Source: JAWLHA01 sp041690535 (GTDB lineage Bacteria; Pseudomonadota; Gammaproteobacteria; Thiohalomonadales; Thiohalomonadaceae). From it: a stretch of 7,638 nt of DNA. Shown here in pieces: positions 5,814-7,638 of this stretch. Every line of letters starts with the position of its first letter. The stretch's first letter is position 1. The stretch is from positions 1-7,638 of the forward strand of contig JAWLHA010000115.1 of assembly GCA_041690535.1 (NCBI GenBank). Reading direction: 5' to 3'. Below the pieces are notes generated by a model. It saw only the letters and a list, made by a program, of their open reading frames with translations. It did no database searches and was not told the origin of the DNA. The position numbers and the translations under genes were made by a program.

Positions 5814-5836
5814 GGGGAAGGCCATTGGCCTTCCCC
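5814..5836 (-). terminator. Likely intrinsic terminator of sqr
   Basis: A perfect 10-bp stem, GGGGAAGGCC (5814-5823) with GGCCTTCCCC (5827-5836), has a 3-base loop. It begins 8 bases after the sqr stop codon and on the minus strand is followed by TTTCGCCTTT, a weak T-rich tract. Position and shape fit a rho-independent terminator for sqr. Confidence 0.75.
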
Positions 5837-5844
5837 CGACAGGC

Positions 5845-7125
5845 TTACTCGCCGTCTTTCAGGCGGGTGATGCCGAGCAGCTTGAGCACGTACTTCTCGT
5901 ACAGCGGCTCGGAGCTGCCCTTCTTCATCTTGCGGATGAAGTACTTCTCGAAGGCGATCTTTGCGAAGTGCACCCACTTGCCCTTCTTGAACCAGGTGAC
6001 GTTGCGCGGCGGGATCTGCGGCAGGGCCACGAAGGCGGCGCCGCTGTCGCCCATGTCGGCCAGGCAGATGGCATTCCAGCTGCCCTTCTCCGAGGGAGCC
6101 TTGCCTTCCAGCTCGTCACGGATGTTGTGGCAGATGGCGGTCACCATGGACTCGATCATGTAGCCGGTCTTGGGAGCGCCGGTGGGCACCGGGGTGGTCT
6201 CCACCGGCGGAATGGCGATGCAGACCCCGAGGGAGAAGATGTTCTGGTACTTCTTGCTGCGCTGGTAGTCGTCCACGATGACGAAACCGCGGGGGTTGCA
6301 CAGCTCGGGAACGGCCGCCACCACATCCACCCCCTTGAAGGAGGGCAGCATCATGGAGAACTTGAACGGCAGTTCGTGCTCCTTCACCACCTCGCCCTGG
6401 TCGTTGTGCTCGGCCACGTACATCGTGCCGGCCTCGACCTTGGTCACCTTGGCATTGCAGATCCATTTGATGTGGCGCGTACGCAGCTCGGACTCCAGCA
6501 TCCCCTTGGAATCGCCCACCCCGCCCAGGCCCAGATGGCCAATGTAGGGCTCGGAGGTGACGAAGGTCATGGGGATGCGGTCGCGCACCTTGCGGCGCTT
6601 CAGGTCGGTGTCGACGATGGCGGCAAACTCGTAGGCCGGGCCGAAGCAGCTCGCCCCCGCCATGGCGCCGATGATGACCGGGCCGGGCGCTTCCACCAGT
6701 TTCTGGTAGTCGGCATAGGCGATCTCGGCATGGTCCACGGTGCAGACCGAGTGGGTGTGGCCGCCGTGGGGACCGGAACCCTCGACCTCTTCGAAGGCCA
6801 GCTTGGGGCCGGTGGCGATCACCAGGTAGTCGTAGGCGAGGGTTTCCCCATTGGCCAGCTCCACCCGGTTCTCCTCGGCCGCGATCTTGGTGACTGGCTG
6901 AGCGATGAATTCGACGCCCTTGCGCTCCACGTAGCCCCGCAGGGGGAAGGTGATGTCGGACCGCTTGCGCCAGCCCACGCCGATCCAGGGGTTGGAGGGG
7001 ACGAACTGGAAAATGTCCGAGGCGCTGACGAGGGTCACCTTGTGCTCCTTGCCCAGGATCTCTCTCATTTCATAGGCGGCCGGCAGACCTCCAGTGCCTG
7101 CGCCGAGAATGACGATGTGAGCCAT
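5845..7125 (-). CDS. sqr: Sulfide:quinone oxidoreductase
   Basis: A 426-residue flavoprotein. GAGTGG (8-13) is the FAD dinucleotide-binding motif and LVIATGPKL (101-109) the second FAD motif. Cys128, Cys160 (GASCFGPAYEF) and Cys354 (NAICLADMGD) match the Cys128/160/356 set described for the Acidithiobacillus ferrooxidans enzyme, which is of nearly the same length. TPVPTGAPKTGYMIESM (311-327) is a conserved block near the quinone site, and WVHFAKIAFEKYFIRKM (384-400) is the amphipathic C-terminal segment that anchors SQR to the membrane surface. It oxidises sulfide to polysulfide or sulfur and passes two electrons to the quinone pool, for sulfur-based energy metabolism or detoxification. The start at 7125 is chosen because MAHIVILGAG begins the Rossmann fold and AGGAG lies 10 bases upstream; the open frame continues to 7365 without family similarity. 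It is transcribed alone here and ends at a terminator. Confidence 0.93.
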   Translation of the reverse strand: MAHIVILGAGTGGLPAAYEMREILGKEHKVTLVSASDIFQFVPSNPWIGVGWRKRSDITFPLRGYVERKGVEFIAQPVTKIAAEENRVELANGETLAYDYLVIATGPKLAFEEVEGSGPHGGHTHSVCTVDHAEIAYADYQKLVEAPGPVIIGAMAGASCFGPAYEFAAIVDTDLKRRKVRDRIPMTFVTSEPYIGHLGLGGVGDSKGMLESELRTRHIKWICNAKVTKVEAGTMYVAEHNDQGEVVKEHELPFKFSMMLPSFKGVDVVAAVPELCNPRGFVIVDDYQRSKKYQNIFSLGVCIAIPPVETTPVPTGAPKTGYMIESMVTAICHNIRDELEGKAPSEKGSWNAICLADMGDSGAAFVALPQIPPRNVTWFKKGKWVHFAKIAFEKYFIRKMKKGSSEPLYEKYVLKLLGITRLKDGE

Positions 7126-7135
7126 GCTTCGATAT

Positions 7136-7140
7136 CTCCT
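7136..7140 (-). promoter_or_regulatory. Ribosome binding site of sqr
   Basis: AGGAG on the minus strand is 10 bases before the ATG at 7125, a slightly long spacing. It confirms the short form of the protein. Confidence 0.65.
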
Positions 7141-7152
7141 ACACTGCAGTGT
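7141..7152. promoter_or_regulatory. 12-bp palindrome touching the sqr ribosome binding site
   Basis: ACACTGCAGTGT is a perfect palindrome directly upstream of AGGAG on the sqr strand. It could be an operator for a dimeric regulator, or a leader stem affecting ribosome access. A T-rich tract (ATTTTTTG on the sqr strand, near 7163-7170) lies just upstream. I cannot assign a regulator. Confidence 0.45.
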
Positions 7153-7402
7153 CGAAAAGAAACAAAAAATCCCACTGTCGGCTGCAAAGGCGCAGTCGTG
7201 GTCAGCCGCGGACTGACCCCGAGCCGTCATAGCCTTAGTCCTGAGTTCCGCCGTTTCGTTCTGTTCACTGCAGAATCTGAGACTGAACCGGGAGCGCCAA
7301 CAGCCTGAACGCAGGCAAATGCCCACGAACGGAAGGGGTTTGGACGAAACAGGACAAGATACCACAAGTGCCCGCCGCTGCTGAATCCCGGTTGATCGAT
7401 GT

Positions 7403-7496
7403 CAGGGTAAACGCATACTTACCCAAGAGCGATGTAAGTCCTTGAAAGCAGGTCGTCGGCCGCATGGATTTGTGCAGGGACGCACTTATGCCGCCG
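7403..7496 (-). repeat. Dispersed intergenic repeat, copy C (inverted)
   Basis: This is the reverse complement of copy A at 1-94 with about 7 differences. The stretch from CGGCCGACGACC through CATCGCTCTTGG is identical. Together the two copies frame nearly the whole window in opposite orientation. Nearby GGGCAGGATGCCC (7499-7511) occurs in reverse complement at 1637-1649, close to the element at 1678, so the family may be longer than 94 bases. Confidence 0.85.
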
Positions 7497-7543
7497 CAGG
7501 GCAGGATGCCCGGAGCGGCCGCGGCCGTCGAGCGTACACGGAT

Positions 7544-7638
7544 GGAAGATGATTGCTCCTGCATAATCTTCACTCCCGACATCCATGTCGGTCGGAAGAT
7601 GATTGCTCCTGCATAATCTTCACTCCCGACATCCATGT
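7544..7638. repeat. 50-bp tandem repeat, at least 1.9 units, cut by the window end
   Basis: Positions 7544-7588 and 7594-7638 are identical over 45 bases, giving a 50-bp period with a 5-base joint (7589-7593). Each full unit has a perfect stem CCGACAT-CC-ATGTCGG (7576-7591) and an imperfect stem between AAGATGATTGC and GCATAATCTT (7547-7571). The period is not a multiple of three, so it is not a repeated protein segment. The array may continue to the right. Confidence 0.85.

Larger units (their letters stand above)
5553..5844. other. Gene-free convergent spacer between the M14 gene and sqr
   Basis: A 292-base spacer between convergent genes. It holds a half copy of the 1678-1869 element (5596-5642), a small stem AGCGTT/AACGCT (5639-5655), a hairpin pair (5662-5734) and the sqr terminator (5814-5836). 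A 65-codon open frame from 5558 runs straight through these repeats and is not credible as a gene. No separate intrinsic terminator is obvious for the M14 gene; the hairpin pair may serve. Confidence 0.65.
7126..7402. other. Upstream region of sqr, no gene seen
   Basis: About 277 bases without a credible gene. Besides the palindrome at 7141-7152, it has a 6-bp inverted repeat GGTCAG (7200-7205) with CTGACC (7213-7218). I could not place a confident promoter; sqr transcription must start here or further right. Confidence 0.55.

Noticed and set aside
5668..7308. Plus-strand open frame of 546 codons
   Set aside because: It is antisense to sqr, which has a clear family match, motifs, ribosome binding site and terminator; its composition (His-, Gly- and Leu-rich) is typical of a GC-rich shadow frame.
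1..7496. Composite transposon bounded by copies A and C
   Set aside because: The ends are short, no transposase or integrase is present, a third copy lies inside, and the enclosed genes look like ordinary chromosomal genes.
7265..7636. Minus-strand open frame of 123 codons at the right end
   Set aside because: It passes through the tandem repeat and repeat copy C, and the repeat changes frame each unit; no family match.
7544..7638. Possible start of a CRISPR array
   Set aside because: The whole 50-bp unit is repeated exactly, with only a 5-base joint, so there are no distinct spacers.

Overview
This looks like a chromosomal stretch from a GC-rich gammaproteobacterium that probably oxidises reduced sulfur. 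Three things point there: a full-length sulfide:quinone oxidoreductase whose three cysteines match the Acidithiobacillus ferrooxidans enzyme, a MurU-type sugar-phosphate uridylyltransferase of the Pseudomonas kind, and intergenic hairpin repeats of types common in beta- and gammaproteobacteria. The genus cannot be fixed from the sequence.

Layout from left to right. Positions 1-206 are non-coding: a dispersed repeat (copy A) followed by a long inverted repeat. Two minus-strand paralogues follow, at 207-1526 and 1977-3377. Each joins an N-terminal YbaK/EbsC-like domain (aminoacyl-tRNA deacylase fold) to a C-terminal HDOD signalling domain. The 450-bp gap between them holds a hairpin upstream of the first gene, a nested inverted-repeat MITE-like element (1678-1869) and a second copy of the dispersed repeat (copy B). 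A 125-bp divergent spacer separates the second HDOD gene from murU (3503-4165, plus strand). A clean 135-bp MITE (4205-4339) with an apparent 8-bp target duplication lies between murU and a plus-strand M14/aspartoacylase-like metallohydrolase gene (4497-5552). The convergent gap after it carries half of the first MITE-like element, a second hairpin pair of the same type as in the 135-bp MITE, and the likely terminator of the minus-strand sqr gene (5845-7125). The last 513 bases are non-coding. They contain an inverted copy of the left-end repeat (copy C, 7403-7496) and the start of a 50-bp tandem repeat that runs off the window.

The genes do not form one pathway. murU (peptidoglycan recycling), sqr (sulfide oxidation to the quinone pool) and the two HDOD genes (signalling, target unknown) look like separate transcription units. 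The most unusual feature is how densely the intergenic spaces are filled with at least four different structured repeat families. Some show compensatory base changes, one shows a clear insertion footprint, and no transposase is present. I see no new multi-gene system; the best leads are the repeat elements and the YbaK-HDOD fusion pair that appears to have lost the deacylase lysine.
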